Source of the DNA: an uncultured Erysipelotrichaceae bacterium
Lineage (GTDB): Bacteria; Bacillota_I; Bacilli_A; Erysipelotrichales; Erysipelotrichaceae
Reading direction: 5' to 3'
NCBI GenBank assembly: GCA_900314345.1
Contig: OMUX01000104.1
Coordinates: forward strand, 1-14,375
Length of the DNA: 14,375 nt
The notes under the pieces are model-generated. The model was not told the origin of the DNA and made no database searches. It saw nothing but the letters and a program-made list of their open reading frames with translations. Numbering within the stretch: position 1 is the first letter of the stretch; each line of letters opens with the position of its first letter. Shown one piece after another: positions 1 to 7,058 of the stretch. A program made the position numbers and the translations under genes.

Positions 1-136
1 CAATCAGACAGTCCTGAAGCCCTTTGCCTCCGTGAAGGATGCATTGTCTGCAGCACTGAAGAAACATGGCTCAGGGGCAAGTGTAATTGCCATGCCTTAT
101 GCGGCAAGCACATTTCCTGAGGAAAGAGCAGGCTGA
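1..136 (+). CDS. LarA-family hydroxyacid racemase/epimerase, C-terminal end only (5' truncated by window)
   Basis: The frame is open from base 2 to the TGA at 134-136 and gives 44 residues ending VIAMPYAASTFPEERAG. A helix-like stretch (ASVKDALSAALKKHG) followed by a small-hydrophobic strand and a P-[YD]-[GA] turn is how LarA proteins end. The complete LarA homologue downstream ends the same way (AKTVDEALEKAYQL, then VVVIPDGVSVLAV). I infer that this is a second LarA-like enzyme, not a copy of the downstream gene, because the shared residues are few. The AEC permease begins one base after the stop, so the two are almost certainly co-transcribed, and the permease probably carries the enzyme's substrate. 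With no active-site residues in view, the assignment rests on the C-terminal pattern and the neighbours alone. Confidence 0.6.
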   Translation, partial: NQTVLKPFASVKDALSAALKKHGSGASVIAMPYAASTFPEERAG

Positions 137-137
137 T

Positions 138-1091
138 ATGGATATTACAATTGTCATTGAAAGCATGGCAGAGCTTCTGCTGATCATGATGGCCGGGTTT
201 ATCCTTGCAAGATGCGGCATGCTGGATGAACATACGGACAGACAGCTTTCCTCCATCATTGCCCAGACGACATCTCCGCTTCTGATCCTGTCCACGGCAC
301 TGCAGTCTCCTTCCGGAAACAACAGCCTGGTGCTGCTGCTTGTGCTGTGCGGGTTTCTTCTGTATGGCGTGCTGATTGTATTTGCAAGGATGCTTGTGCA
401 TCTGCTTCCTGTGCCAAAGGAAGACAGGCCGGTGTATGAATGCATGCTTGTCTTTTCCAACTGTATCTTCATGGGCTTTCCTGTGCTGCAGTCATTGCTG
501 GGGGATGAGGCAGTGTTCTATTGTTCCATGCTGCATATGCCGCTGAATGTGTATCTGTATACCTATGCGGTATCCATGATGCAGAAGGCTGCGGCCATGG
601 AAAAAGGAGAAGCTGTGGTGAAGAAGGGATTCCGTTCCACACTCCGTTCCATCATCACGCCGGGATTCCTGATCACCCTTCTGGCACTGGTATTGTTCCT
701 GTGCAATGTCAGGGATGATGGCTTTGTCTATGAAACAGTTCATATGATCGGCAATGTCACTTCTCCCTTGTCCATGATGCTGCTGGGTTCCTCCTTTGCC
801 CGTTCTCCTGTCATGGATTCCCTGAAGGACAGAAGAGCCTATGGCTATTCCCTTCTGCGGCTCTTTGTCATTCCGCTTGCATCCCTTGGGGTATGCAGGC
901 TTGCGGGTGTCAGTTCATACTTCACCATCATTACGGTACTGACCCTTGGCATGCCGTGTGCAGCGATCATTCTTGTCTTCGGCAATATATACCTGAAGGA
1001 CCCTTCCCTGATCTCCCGGTGCATTGTCGTATCCACATTGCTTTCCATTCTCAGCATTCCTGTCCTTGTGGCAGTTCTGAACATGGTATGA
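138..1091 (+). CDS. AEC-family (auxin efflux carrier-like) permease
   Basis: A 317-residue integral membrane protein of the usual AEC length. It has about ten hydrophobic segments split by a polar central loop (around residues 155-175, rich in K and E), the AEC two-bundle layout. Family features include an N-terminal helix ending GFILARCGML, and the stretch PLSMMLLGSSFA near residues 213-224, which matches the conserved P-[LM]-x-M-x-x-x-G segment in the second bundle. Bacterial AEC members move malate, malonate, lactate and other carboxylates. I chose ATG 138 because it follows the upstream stop by one base, while an upstream in-frame ATG at 87 would lie inside that gene; GAGGAAAG about ten bases upstream can serve as RBS. 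Coupling to a LarA-like gene suggests a 2-hydroxy-carboxylate substrate, but nothing in the sequence fixes which. Confidence 0.88.
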   Translation: MDITIVIESMAELLLIMMAGFILARCGMLDEHTDRQLSSIIAQTTSPLLILSTALQSPSGNNSLVLLLVLCGFLLYGVLIVFARMLVHLLPVPKEDRPVYECMLVFSNCIFMGFPVLQSLLGDEAVFYCSMLHMPLNVYLYTYAVSMMQKAAAMEKGEAVVKKGFRSTLRSIITPGFLITLLALVLFLCNVRDDGFVYETVHMIGNVTSPLSMMLLGSSFARSPVMDSLKDRRAYGYSLLRLFVIPLASLGVCRLAGVSSYFTIITVLTLGMPCAAIILVFGNIYLKDPSLISRCIVVSTLLSILSIPVLVAVLNMV

Positions 1092-1092
1092 G

Positions 1093-1120
1093 AGGACAGA
1101 TCCCTGCGGTCTGTCCTTTA
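1093..1120 (+). terminator. Intrinsic terminator after the AEC permease
   Basis: AGGACAGA (1093-1100) pairs perfectly with TCTGTCCT (1110-1117) across a nine-base loop, followed by a short T/A-rich tail (TTATATAT). It starts two bases after the permease stop. The weak U-tract lowers certainty, but the position separates the AEC operon from the next one. Confidence 0.65.
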
Positions 1121-1134
1121 TATATCGCTTTTTG

Positions 1135-1148
1135 TGAAACCGCTTACA
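1135..1148 (+). promoter_or_regulatory. Candidate cre (CcpA-binding) site
   Basis: TGAAACCGCTTACA matches the catabolite-response consensus TGWAARCGYTWNCA at all positions but one (C where R is expected) and is flanked by T on both sides. It lies about 150 bases upstream of the larA-like ATG and about 90 upstream of the palindrome, a plausible position for glucose repression of a sugar-acid operon. No CcpA gene is in the window, so this is inferred from sequence pattern only. Confidence 0.45.
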
Positions 1149-1234
1149 TTTGATGAACAGTTCTTTGGAAGTTGTAACTCACAGGGATATTGTGCGGGAA
1201 TCAGAGGCATGAAATACTGAAAGTGCAGATGGAA

Positions 1235-1246
1235 ATTGTATACAAT
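1235..1246 (+). promoter_or_regulatory. Candidate GntR/FadR-family operator overlapping a possible -10
   Basis: ATTGTATACAAT is a perfect 12-base palindrome of the TTGTATACAA type commonly bound by FCD-class GntR regulators. It sits 37 bases before the larA-like ATG. The right half doubles as a -10-like TACAAT (1241-1246), so bound protein would block the promoter; the -35 (TGAAAG, 1218-1223, 17-base spacer) is weak. The likely ligand is the GntR protein encoded at 5734, whose gene sits at the end of this operon. That gene's own promoter contains only a half-site (TGTATA, 5703-5708). Confidence 0.6.
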
Positions 1247-1283
1247 CTACAAAATACATAATTCTGAACAGGAGGTATTTCCA

Positions 1284-2570
1284 ATGCGCACAATTCCGAT
1301 TCCTTATTACAAGAGCACCATTGATCTTCATATTGATGAGAAGAACCTCAAGGCTGTCATGACAGCCAAGATGCATGACTTCAAGCCTGAAAAGGGCGAG
1401 GCGGAGCTGGTCAAGGATGCCCTGGATCATCCGATCGGCACGAAGACCCTGTGTGAACTGGCCAAGGGAAAGAAGAATGTTGTCATTGTCACCAGCGACC
1501 ATACACGTGCTGTTCCTTCAAAGATCACGCTGCCGCTGGAACTGGCAGAGATCAGAAAGGGCAATCCGGATGCGGAAATCACAATCCTGATCGCTACCGG
1601 ACTGCACCGCCCGACAACAGAAGAAGAACAGCGTCATATGTTCGGCGATGAGATCGTTGATCATGAACATATCGTTGTAAACAAGGCATTTGAACCGGAT
1701 GACTTCGTCATGATGGGCACATTGCCAAGCGGTGCTGAGTTCCATGTCAACAAGGTCGCTGCCAATGCAGACCTGCTGATCACGGAAGGATTCATTGAGC
1801 CGCACTTCTTTGCGGGATTCTCCGGCGGACGCAAGAGCATCCTGCCGGGTGTGTGCTCACAGGAAACCGTCAATGAGAACCATTCCTACAAGGCGATCGC
1901 TTCTCCTTATGCAAAGACCGGTGTGCTGGAGCACAACCCGATCCATGAGGACATGGTATGTGCCGCAAGAATGGTGAATGTACAGTTCATCCTCAACGTT
2001 GCACTGAATGCAGAGAAGAAGGTCATCGCCGCATGGGCCGGTGATCTGGAACAGGCACATGCAGAAGGTGTTGCCTTCATCCGCAAGTGGAGCCAGTGCG
2101 AAAGCATCACCGGCGACATCGTCGTCACCTCCAACGGCGGATATCCTCTCGACCAGAACCTGTATCAGAGCCCGAAGGCAGTCGCTACTGCCGAGGCATG
2201 TGCAGGGGATGACGGTGTGATCATCATGTGCTGCAGCTGCTGCGACGGCATGGGCGGCACACACTTCGCAAAGCTGATCCAGATGGGCACACCGGAAGAG
2301 ATCGATGCATACCTCTCGAAGATTCCGGCTAAGGAAACCATTCCGGAACAGTGGTGCCCGCAGATCTATGCCCGCATCCTGCACAAGCACAAGATGATCC
2401 TTGTCTCCACATTCCTGGATGAAGAGACCGTAAAGAAGTGCAACATGATCCCGGCAAAGACGGTGGATGAAGCACTGGAGAAGGCCTATCAGCTCAAGGG
2501 CAGGGATGCCCAGGTGGTTGTGATTCCGGACGGTGTCAGCGTTCTTGCTGTAGCACCGGAGAACAGATAA
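1284..2570 (+). CDS. LarA-family nickel-dependent 2-hydroxyacid racemase/epimerase
   Basis: A 428-residue protein of full LarA length. Every residue described for the nickel-pincer active site of Lactiplantibacillus lactate racemase falls at the same number here: D72 and R75 (SDHTR), H108 (ATGLHRP), H174 and K184 (EPHFFAGFSGGRK; K184 anchors the pincer cofactor in LarA), H200 (ENH), and Y294, Q295 and K298 (NLYQSPK). It should therefore bind the nickel pincer nucleotide and interconvert C2 epimers of a 2-hydroxyacid in the cytoplasm. ATG 1284 has AGGAGG eight bases upstream; an earlier in-frame start at 1236 would lie in the operator. It is the first gene of an operon with a UxaA-type dehydratase and a GntP permease, so an aldonate or related hydroxyacid is a likelier substrate than lactate. 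A run of four cysteines (CCSCC, about residues 315-319) is a local oddity. The maturation genes larB, larC and larE must lie elsewhere. Confidence 0.93.
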   Translation: MRTIPIPYYKSTIDLHIDEKNLKAVMTAKMHDFKPEKGEAELVKDALDHPIGTKTLCELAKGKKNVVIVTSDHTRAVPSKITLPLELAEIRKGNPDAEITILIATGLHRPTTEEEQRHMFGDEIVDHEHIVVNKAFEPDDFVMMGTLPSGAEFHVNKVAANADLLITEGFIEPHFFAGFSGGRKSILPGVCSQETVNENHSYKAIASPYAKTGVLEHNPIHEDMVCAARMVNVQFILNVALNAEKKVIAAWAGDLEQAHAEGVAFIRKWSQCESITGDIVVTSNGGYPLDQNLYQSPKAVATAEACAGDDGVIIMCCSCCDGMGGTHFAKLIQMGTPEEIDAYLSKIPAKETIPEQWCPQIYARILHKHKMILVSTFLDEETVKKCNMIPAKTVDEALEKAYQLKGRDAQVVVIPDGVSVLAVAPENR

Positions 2571-2588
2571 AGGACAGGAAGAAAGAAC

Positions 2589-2915
2589 ATGAGTGAAGTG
2601 AAGATTGCATTGAAGGTCAATGATCTGGACAACGTGGCAACGATCTTCGCCAATGACATCGTGGACGGAACGGAAGTGGAAGTCCGCGACAGACACGGAA
2701 ACCTGGAGAAGATGACTGTGATCGGCGATGTGCCGTACGGACACAAGATTGCCGTCAGGGACATCAGGAAGGGTGAACAGATCACAAAGTACGGCCAGGA
2801 GATCGGTCTTGCCAGCTGCGATATCCGCAAGGGCGAGTATGTCCATGTGCACAACATTGAAAGCATGCGCGGAAGAGGCGACTGGGAGAAGGCAAAGAAG
2901 GAGGCTCATGAATAA
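2589..2915 (+). CDS. UxaA-family hydro-lyase small subunit (SAF domain; UxaA N-terminal or SuyA-like)
   Basis: A 108-residue protein made almost wholly of one SAF domain. The family signature is clear: GHKIAVRDI (51-59), an I-x-KYG-x-x-IG stretch (65-73), then I-x-x-G-x-x-VHVHN (79-89), with H86, H88 and N89 as likely ligand or substrate contacts. In E. coli altronate dehydratase this domain is the N-terminus of a single long UxaA chain. In many Bacillota, and in the sulfolactate lyase SuyAB, it is a separate subunit as here. ATG 2589 follows the LarA stop by 18 bases with AGGAAG as RBS. Its TAA overlaps the ATG of the large subunit (TAATG), so the two are translationally coupled in equal amounts, as expected for a heteromeric enzyme. 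Confidence 0.9.
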   Translation: MSEVKIALKVNDLDNVATIFANDIVDGTEVEVRDRHGNLEKMTVIGDVPYGHKIAVRDIRKGEQITKYGQEIGLASCDIRKGEYVHVHNIESMRGRGDWEKAKKEAHE

Positions 2916-4081
2916 TGGCTGACTGGTATGGATACAAAAGAGCGGACGGGAAGTTCGGCTCAAGGAACTATGTCGGAATCATTCCGACTGTAACATGTGC
3001 CAATGATGTGGCGAATGCCATCTGCCGTCAGGTGATGGGATCCATCACATTCCAGCATCACCAGGGATGCTGCCAGCTTCCGCCGGATCTGGACCGTGTC
3101 ACGGATACCCTGATCTCGCTTGGCAAGAGCCCGAACATCGGCGCTGTGCTGATCGTAAGCCTGGGATGTGAAGGCACGGATCATGAGCGGATGTACAGCG
3201 AGCTCAAGGCAACAGGCAAGCCTGTGGAGATCATTCACATCCAGGAGCTTGGCGGTGTCAGCAATGCCATCCGTGAGGGAACAAACCTTGCCAGGAAGCT
3301 TGCCATTGAAATCTCCGGTCAGCAGAGAGAACCGGCAAGCGTGAAGGACATCATCATGTCCATCAAGTGCGGTGCCAGTGATACGACAAGCGGTCTTGCC
3401 AGCAACTGTGCCATCGGCTATGTGGCAGACAAGCTCGTGGATGAGGGCGCAACCGTCATCTTCGGTGAGACAACGGAGTTCCTGGGCGGTGAGCATCTGC
3501 TTGCCCAGCGTGCTGTAAACAAGGAAGTCGCTGACAGGATCTATGAGATCGTCAATGCCATGGAGACAAGGGCAAAGTCCATCGGCTGCGATATGAGAAG
3601 AGGACAGCCGACACCGGGAAATATTGCCGGCGGACTTTCCACCATTGAGGAAAAGAGTCTGGGAGCCATCGTCAAGAGCGGTTCCAGACCGATACAGGGA
3701 GTTCTGGATTATCCGGAACATATCACAGATCAGAAGGGTCTGTGGATCAAGGACACACCGGGAAGAGAACCTGAGATCCTTACCGGTATGGGTGCGACGG
3801 GTGCACAGTTCATGTGCTTCTCCACGGGGCGCGGTGCTCCGCAGGGATTCCCGTGCATGCCTGTCATCAAGATCTGCGGCAACCCTAACACATACCAGCA
3901 CATGGAAAATGACATGGATGTCAATGCCGGCCTGATCATTACCGGCGAAAAGACAATCGAGGAAGTGGGGGAGGAAGTCTATGCCAAGCTGCTCCGTGTT
4001 CTCAACGGAGAGATGACAAAGAACGAATCCATCCAGTACACAAGCTCGATTGATATCCATGTACTGGGACCTGTGATCTGA
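2915..4081 (+). CDS. UxaA-family hydro-lyase large subunit (altronate dehydratase C-terminal or SuyB-like)
   Basis: A 388-residue protein spanning the whole UxaA catalytic domain. Visible motifs are GYKRADGKFGSRNY (6-19), QHHQGC (47-52), SLGCEG (82-87), KCGASDTTSGLASN (151-164), GETTEFLGGEH (184-194), QPTPGNIAGGLSTIEEKSLG (231-250), FSTGRGAP (302-309) and KICGNP (319-324). Conserved Cys and His in these blocks are probable ligands of the catalytic iron in this family. The reaction is anti-elimination from a 2,3-dihydroxy acid to a 2-keto-3-deoxy acid (altronate to KDG for UxaA), or sulfite elimination from sulfolactate (SuyAB). I cannot separate these by eye; a gluconate-type permease next door favours a sugar acid. 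The start overlaps the small-subunit stop, with GGAGG ten bases upstream. Confidence 0.9.
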   Translation: MADWYGYKRADGKFGSRNYVGIIPTVTCANDVANAICRQVMGSITFQHHQGCCQLPPDLDRVTDTLISLGKSPNIGAVLIVSLGCEGTDHERMYSELKATGKPVEIIHIQELGGVSNAIREGTNLARKLAIEISGQQREPASVKDIIMSIKCGASDTTSGLASNCAIGYVADKLVDEGATVIFGETTEFLGGEHLLAQRAVNKEVADRIYEIVNAMETRAKSIGCDMRRGQPTPGNIAGGLSTIEEKSLGAIVKSGSRPIQGVLDYPEHITDQKGLWIKDTPGREPEILTGMGATGAQFMCFSTGRGAPQGFPCMPVIKICGNPNTYQHMENDMDVNAGLIITGEKTIEEVGEEVYAKLLRVLNGEMTKNESIQYTSSIDIHVLGPVI

Positions 4082-4129
4082 TAAGCAATATTCAGAAAAG
4101 AAACAGAAAGGGGTATTCAAAAAAAGATT

Positions 4130-5593
4130 ATGAATCCTGTAACCGCCTTGTTGATCGGCATCGTCGTCATGATGGGCCTGATCATCTTCACACGTATCCA
4201 GGCATTCCCGGCTATGATTATTTCCGCAGTTCTCATGGGTGTTCTCTCCGGCGATTCTCTGCTGGTCGGAACCGGCAATGAGGGCGGAAACGTTCTCTCC
4301 GTTGCAGTAAAGACTGTCACCAGCGGCTTCGGCGGCACGATGACTTCCATCGGCATCGTCATCGGTCTTGGCTGCATCATGGGTATCTTCCTTGAGAAGT
4401 CCGGTGCTGCCAAGCGCATCGCTCTGACCATCCTGAAGGCTGTCGGCGTCAAGCGCGCTGACGTCGTCCTTGGTCTGACGGGCTTCGTGGTATCCATTCC
4501 GGTATTCTGTGATTCCGGATTCGTCATTCTCTCTTCCCTGGCAAAGGAGTTCTCCCGTCTGACCAAGAAGTCCATGGTTCAGCTGGGCGGCATCCTGGGC
4601 ATGGGCCTGTACATCACACACTTCATGGTACCTCCGACACCGGGCCCTCTGGCTGTTGTCGGTACATTCCAGCAGGAAGGTCTGGATGTTGACCTTGGCA
4701 TGTTCATCCTGTGTGGTCTTGCATTCTCCGTTCCGCTGTTCATCTTCTCAGTCTATCTGTTCCGTGCCATCGGCAAGAAGTATGAAGGACAGTTCGTCAT
4801 GAAGGCTGATGACATTGACCGTTCCAAGTACACAGAAGCACAGCTGGCTGTCCTTGATAAGATCGATGCGAAGCTCGAAAGCGGCAAGGAACTGGAGAAC
4901 AGTGATTTCGAAGAGCTGCTGACAACAGAAAAGCTGCCGTCCGCATTCCTCTCCTTCTTCGATCTGCTTCTTCCGGTTATCCTGATTCTCCTCAACACGA
5001 TCGTTTCCCAGACTCCTGTAGCAGGAACAGGCTTCGGCCAGTTCATCATGTTCCTGGGTAATCCGGTCATCGCTCTGTTCATCTCCGTTGTCATCGGTGC
5101 ATTCGGTCTGACCGAAGGCATGACAAAGGATCAGATCCAGGCAATGATGAATGAAGCACTCAAGGATGCAGGTCCGATCTGCTTCGTTACCGGTGCCGGC
5201 GGTGCATTAGGTGCAGTCGTCAAGGCTACAGGTGCTGCAAGCATCATGGCTGAAGGCATTGTCAACACTGGTATGATGCCGATCCTGGTTCCGCTTCTGG
5301 TTGGTACAATCATGAGATTCCCTCAGGGTTCCGGCACAACCGCAATGATCACAGGTTCTGCAATCATCGCGCCGATGGTCACAACGCTTGGCATCAACCC
5401 GTATCTGGCTGCCATGGCAATCTGCCTTACCTCCATGTGCCCGTCCTTCCTGAATGACTCCTACTTCCATGTAGTAACCAGCTTCTCCGGAATGGACATC
5501 AAGACATCTCTGAAGACATGGGCAGTCTCTACTATCCTCGTCCCGATCTTCGGTTCCGTTCTGATCGTTCTCCTCAGCCTGTTCATTCACTGA
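4130..5593 (+). CDS. GntP-family hydroxyacid/gluconate:H+ symporter
   Basis: A 487-residue polytopic membrane protein with the GntP signatures PVFCDSGF (124-131), PPTPGPLA (168-175) and PQGSGTTAMITGSA (398-411), plus many hydrophobic helices. The family carries gluconate, other aldonates, glycerate and related hydroxyacids with protons. The protein is longer than the usual roughly 450 residues because of a polar, charged cytoplasmic loop at about 216-270. No better start is visible: AAGGGG (4108-4113) lies 16 bases from ATG 4130, an unusually long spacing, with A-rich sequence between. It is the last gene of the larA-uxaA operon (48-base gap) and is followed by a terminator. It is the most direct sequence clue that the pathway substrate is an imported sugar acid. 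Confidence 0.93.
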   Translation: MNPVTALLIGIVVMMGLIIFTRIQAFPAMIISAVLMGVLSGDSLLVGTGNEGGNVLSVAVKTVTSGFGGTMTSIGIVIGLGCIMGIFLEKSGAAKRIALTILKAVGVKRADVVLGLTGFVVSIPVFCDSGFVILSSLAKEFSRLTKKSMVQLGGILGMGLYITHFMVPPTPGPLAVVGTFQQEGLDVDLGMFILCGLAFSVPLFIFSVYLFRAIGKKYEGQFVMKADDIDRSKYTEAQLAVLDKIDAKLESGKELENSDFEELLTTEKLPSAFLSFFDLLLPVILILLNTIVSQTPVAGTGFGQFIMFLGNPVIALFISVVIGAFGLTEGMTKDQIQAMMNEALKDAGPICFVTGAGGALGAVVKATGAASIMAEGIVNTGMMPILVPLLVGTIMRFPQGSGTTAMITGSAIIAPMVTTLGINPYLAAMAICLTSMCPSFLNDSYFHVVTSFSGMDIKTSLKTWAVSTILVPIFGSVLIVLLSLFIH

Positions 5594-5606
5594 GCATCCG
5601 CTGATT

Positions 5607-5645
5607 GCCAGACAGTCTTTACTCAGGGAAGGCTGTCTGGCTTTT
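5607..5645 (+). terminator. Intrinsic terminator of the larA-uxaA-gntP operon
   Basis: GCCAGACAG (5607-5615) pairs perfectly with CTGTCTGGC (5633-5641), followed by TTTT. It lies 14 bases after the permease stop. The loop is 17 bases. It separates the catabolic operon from the regulator gene, which has its own -10 element. Confidence 0.85.
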
Positions 5646-5704
5646 CTGTGCCAGAAAGGGAGCATATGTACCCTTTTGCATGAAAACAGCCGAAGATTAT
5701 GCTG

Positions 5705-5710
5705 TATAAT
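5705..5710 (+). promoter_or_regulatory. Probable -10 element of the GntR regulator gene
   Basis: A consensus TATAAT lies 24 bases before the regulator ATG. The best -35 candidates (TTGCAT at 5676-5681, 23-base spacer; TGAAAA at 5681-5686, 18-base spacer) are poor. An overlapping TGTATA half-site resembles half of the operator at 1235-1246, so weak autoregulation is possible. Confidence 0.55.
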
Positions 5711-5733
5711 GTGAAACACATTGAGGTGACCAT

Positions 5734-6390
5734 ATGAGCGAAAACAGACAGGTAGCCACCATCAGCCAGCAGGTATATGACATCCTGAAAGAGGATATCT
5801 GCAAAGGAAAGTACACTCCGGGCGAAAAGCTTCTGGAAGTGAAGATCGCCAAGGAACTCAATGTCAGCCGCTCTCCGGTCAGGGAGGCACTGCATCAGCT
5901 GTCCGGCGACGGGATCACGGTGGAGGTTGCCAACCGCGGGGTATTTGTCAGACAGTTCAGTGCCCAGGATATTGAGGAAATCTTCGAGGTCCGGGTGGCA
6001 CTGGAATGCACAAGCCTGTCAGAGATGAAGAAACTTGATTCAGAACAGAAACAGCAGCTGCAGGAAATCATGGATGAACTGCAGAGATGCTATGACAGGA
6101 AAGAACTTGACTGTTATATCGACAATGATGAAAAACTGCACCGGAGTCTTGTGGTATTCGGCGGAAACGGACTGATGCTGCAGCTGTATGACAAGGTGAA
6201 GCTCATGAGCATGCAGTTCAGAACCTATTCCCTGCAGTCTGAGCAGCGCTTCAATGATTCCATTCAGGAACATGCCTCCATTGTGGAGAACATGCTCAAC
6301 GGGAACATGGACAAGGCAGCCCGGATCAACCGCCGGCATCTCAAGCTTGCAAGGGATCAGGTGCTGGAATTCATCAAGGAAAAGGCATGA
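5734..6390 (+). CDS. GntR-family transcriptional regulator, FadR/FCD subfamily
   Basis: A 218-residue protein. Residues 8-73 form a winged helix-turn-helix with the GntR hallmark LNVSRSPVREALHQL (42-56) and the wing NRGVFV. The C-terminal FCD domain keeps the metal-site pattern D132-x3-H136, H180 and H202, which in this family holds zinc or nickel and contacts a carboxylate effector. ATG 5734 has GAGGTG five bases upstream. It lies directly after the catabolic operon and is convergent with the glycerate kinase operon, so it is the natural local regulator. The ATTGTATACAAT palindrome before the larA-like gene is its probable target. FCD regulators of this kind usually repress uronate, gluconate, galactonate or lactate operons until the acid is present. 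Confidence 0.92.
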   Translation: MSENRQVATISQQVYDILKEDICKGKYTPGEKLLEVKIAKELNVSRSPVREALHQLSGDGITVEVANRGVFVRQFSAQDIEEIFEVRVALECTSLSEMKKLDSEQKQQLQEIMDELQRCYDRKELDCYIDNDEKLHRSLVVFGGNGLMLQLYDKVKLMSMQFRTYSLQSEQRFNDSIQEHASIVENMLNGNMDKAARINRRHLKLARDQVLEFIKEKA

Positions 6391-6413
6391 AAAGTCCGGA
6401 AACGGACTTTTTT
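6391..6413 (+). terminator. Intrinsic terminator of the GntR gene
   Basis: AAAGTCCG (6391-6398), a GAAA tetraloop and CGGACTTT (6403-6410) form a perfect stem running into a T-tract. It begins on the base after the stop codon. Confidence 0.92.
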
Positions 6414-6419
6414 CCTGGG

Positions 6420-6452
6420 CAAAGGAAAAGGCAGATCCGGTGTGGATCTGCC
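6420..6452 (-). terminator. Intrinsic terminator of the glycerate kinase operon
   Basis: On the minus strand GGCAGATCC, a five-base loop and GGATCTGCC (6430-6452) are followed by TTTTCCTTT. It lies 15 bases after the stop of the small membrane protein gene. It stands back to back with the regulator's terminator, insulating two convergent units. Confidence 0.85.
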
Positions 6453-6467
6453 TGAAATGGTACCTGA

Positions 6468-7058
6468 TCAGGAGTTCTTCAGATGGACATCCATTGCGGA
6501 CAGTCTTGTCTGATCCAGTGCATCCTGCTGTTTGCGCAGTTCCTGTGATCCGAAGATCATGGCACATGAGCATGCCCACAGGATTCCTATGGCAATGCCC
6601 AATGGCATGGAATGGGTGAACCAGGCGAACAGGAATCCCATGATGACACCAAAGAGCATCCCAAAGAAGGCAGACTGCCATACCCTGGATCCGATGACAG
6701 GATAGCTTTCCTTGCGCCAGTCGATGACACTGACACGTTGGAAGACAGCCTTGCTCATGAGCTCCTGCAGGATCATGTTTTCCAGGCTGGTCTGCAGGAC
6801 AAGGGGAACAGTCCTGCAGATATGCCAGCCGGAAAGGGAATAATGGTTCTTTGTATGCTCACAGGCGAACCATTCACAAAGTTCGTTCTTCTTGTCGTAG
6901 ATGCCGAAGACCGGAAGCTTTTTCTCCAGCATGTCCTCCAGCTTCTTTTCATCCTCTGCATTCTTTGAGAGAAATGCAGCCTTTGCACAGAAGCCTTCAT
7001 TCTCAGCAATCTTCCTGCTGATGATTCGTACGGAATAACCTTTCAGCCTGCCAAGCAT
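6468..7058 (-). CDS. Small membrane protein of unknown function with two C-terminal helices
   Basis: A 196-residue protein I do not recognise. Residues 1-125 look soluble, mixed alpha/beta and rich in K and E, with five cysteines at 24, 61, 66, 81 and (in the membrane part) 162. Two hydrophobic helices follow at about 127-147 and 151-170, joined by a short THSMP turn, then a charged tail. This suggests a cytosolic domain tethered to the membrane by a hairpin. Its ATG overlaps the TAA of the glycerate kinase gene (TAATG), so it is translated with the kinase and ends in the shared terminator. That coupling suggests, but does not prove, a role in the same metabolism. No catalytic motif is visible. 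Confidence 0.8.
   Translation of the reverse strand: MLGRLKGYSVRIISRKIAENEGFCAKAAFLSKNAEDEKKLEDMLEKKLPVFGIYDKKNELCEWFACEHTKNHYSLSGWHICRTVPLVLQTSLENMILQELMSKAVFQRVSVIDWRKESYPVIGSRVWQSAFFGMLFGVIMGFLFAWFTHSMPLGIAIGILWACSCAMIFGSQELRKQQDALDQTRLSAMDVHLKNS

Noticed and set aside
1857..2963. 368-codon minus-strand open frame opposite the LarA and SAF genes
   Set aside because: Antisense to two confident genes, with no start context and no recognisable domain.
2960..4621. 553-codon open frame on the minus strand opposite the UxaA large subunit and GntP gene
   Set aside because: It spans two recognised genes and an intergenic gap in antisense, has no RBS, and its His/Asp/Cys-rich translation has no domain features. 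It arises from strong codon bias on the plus strand.
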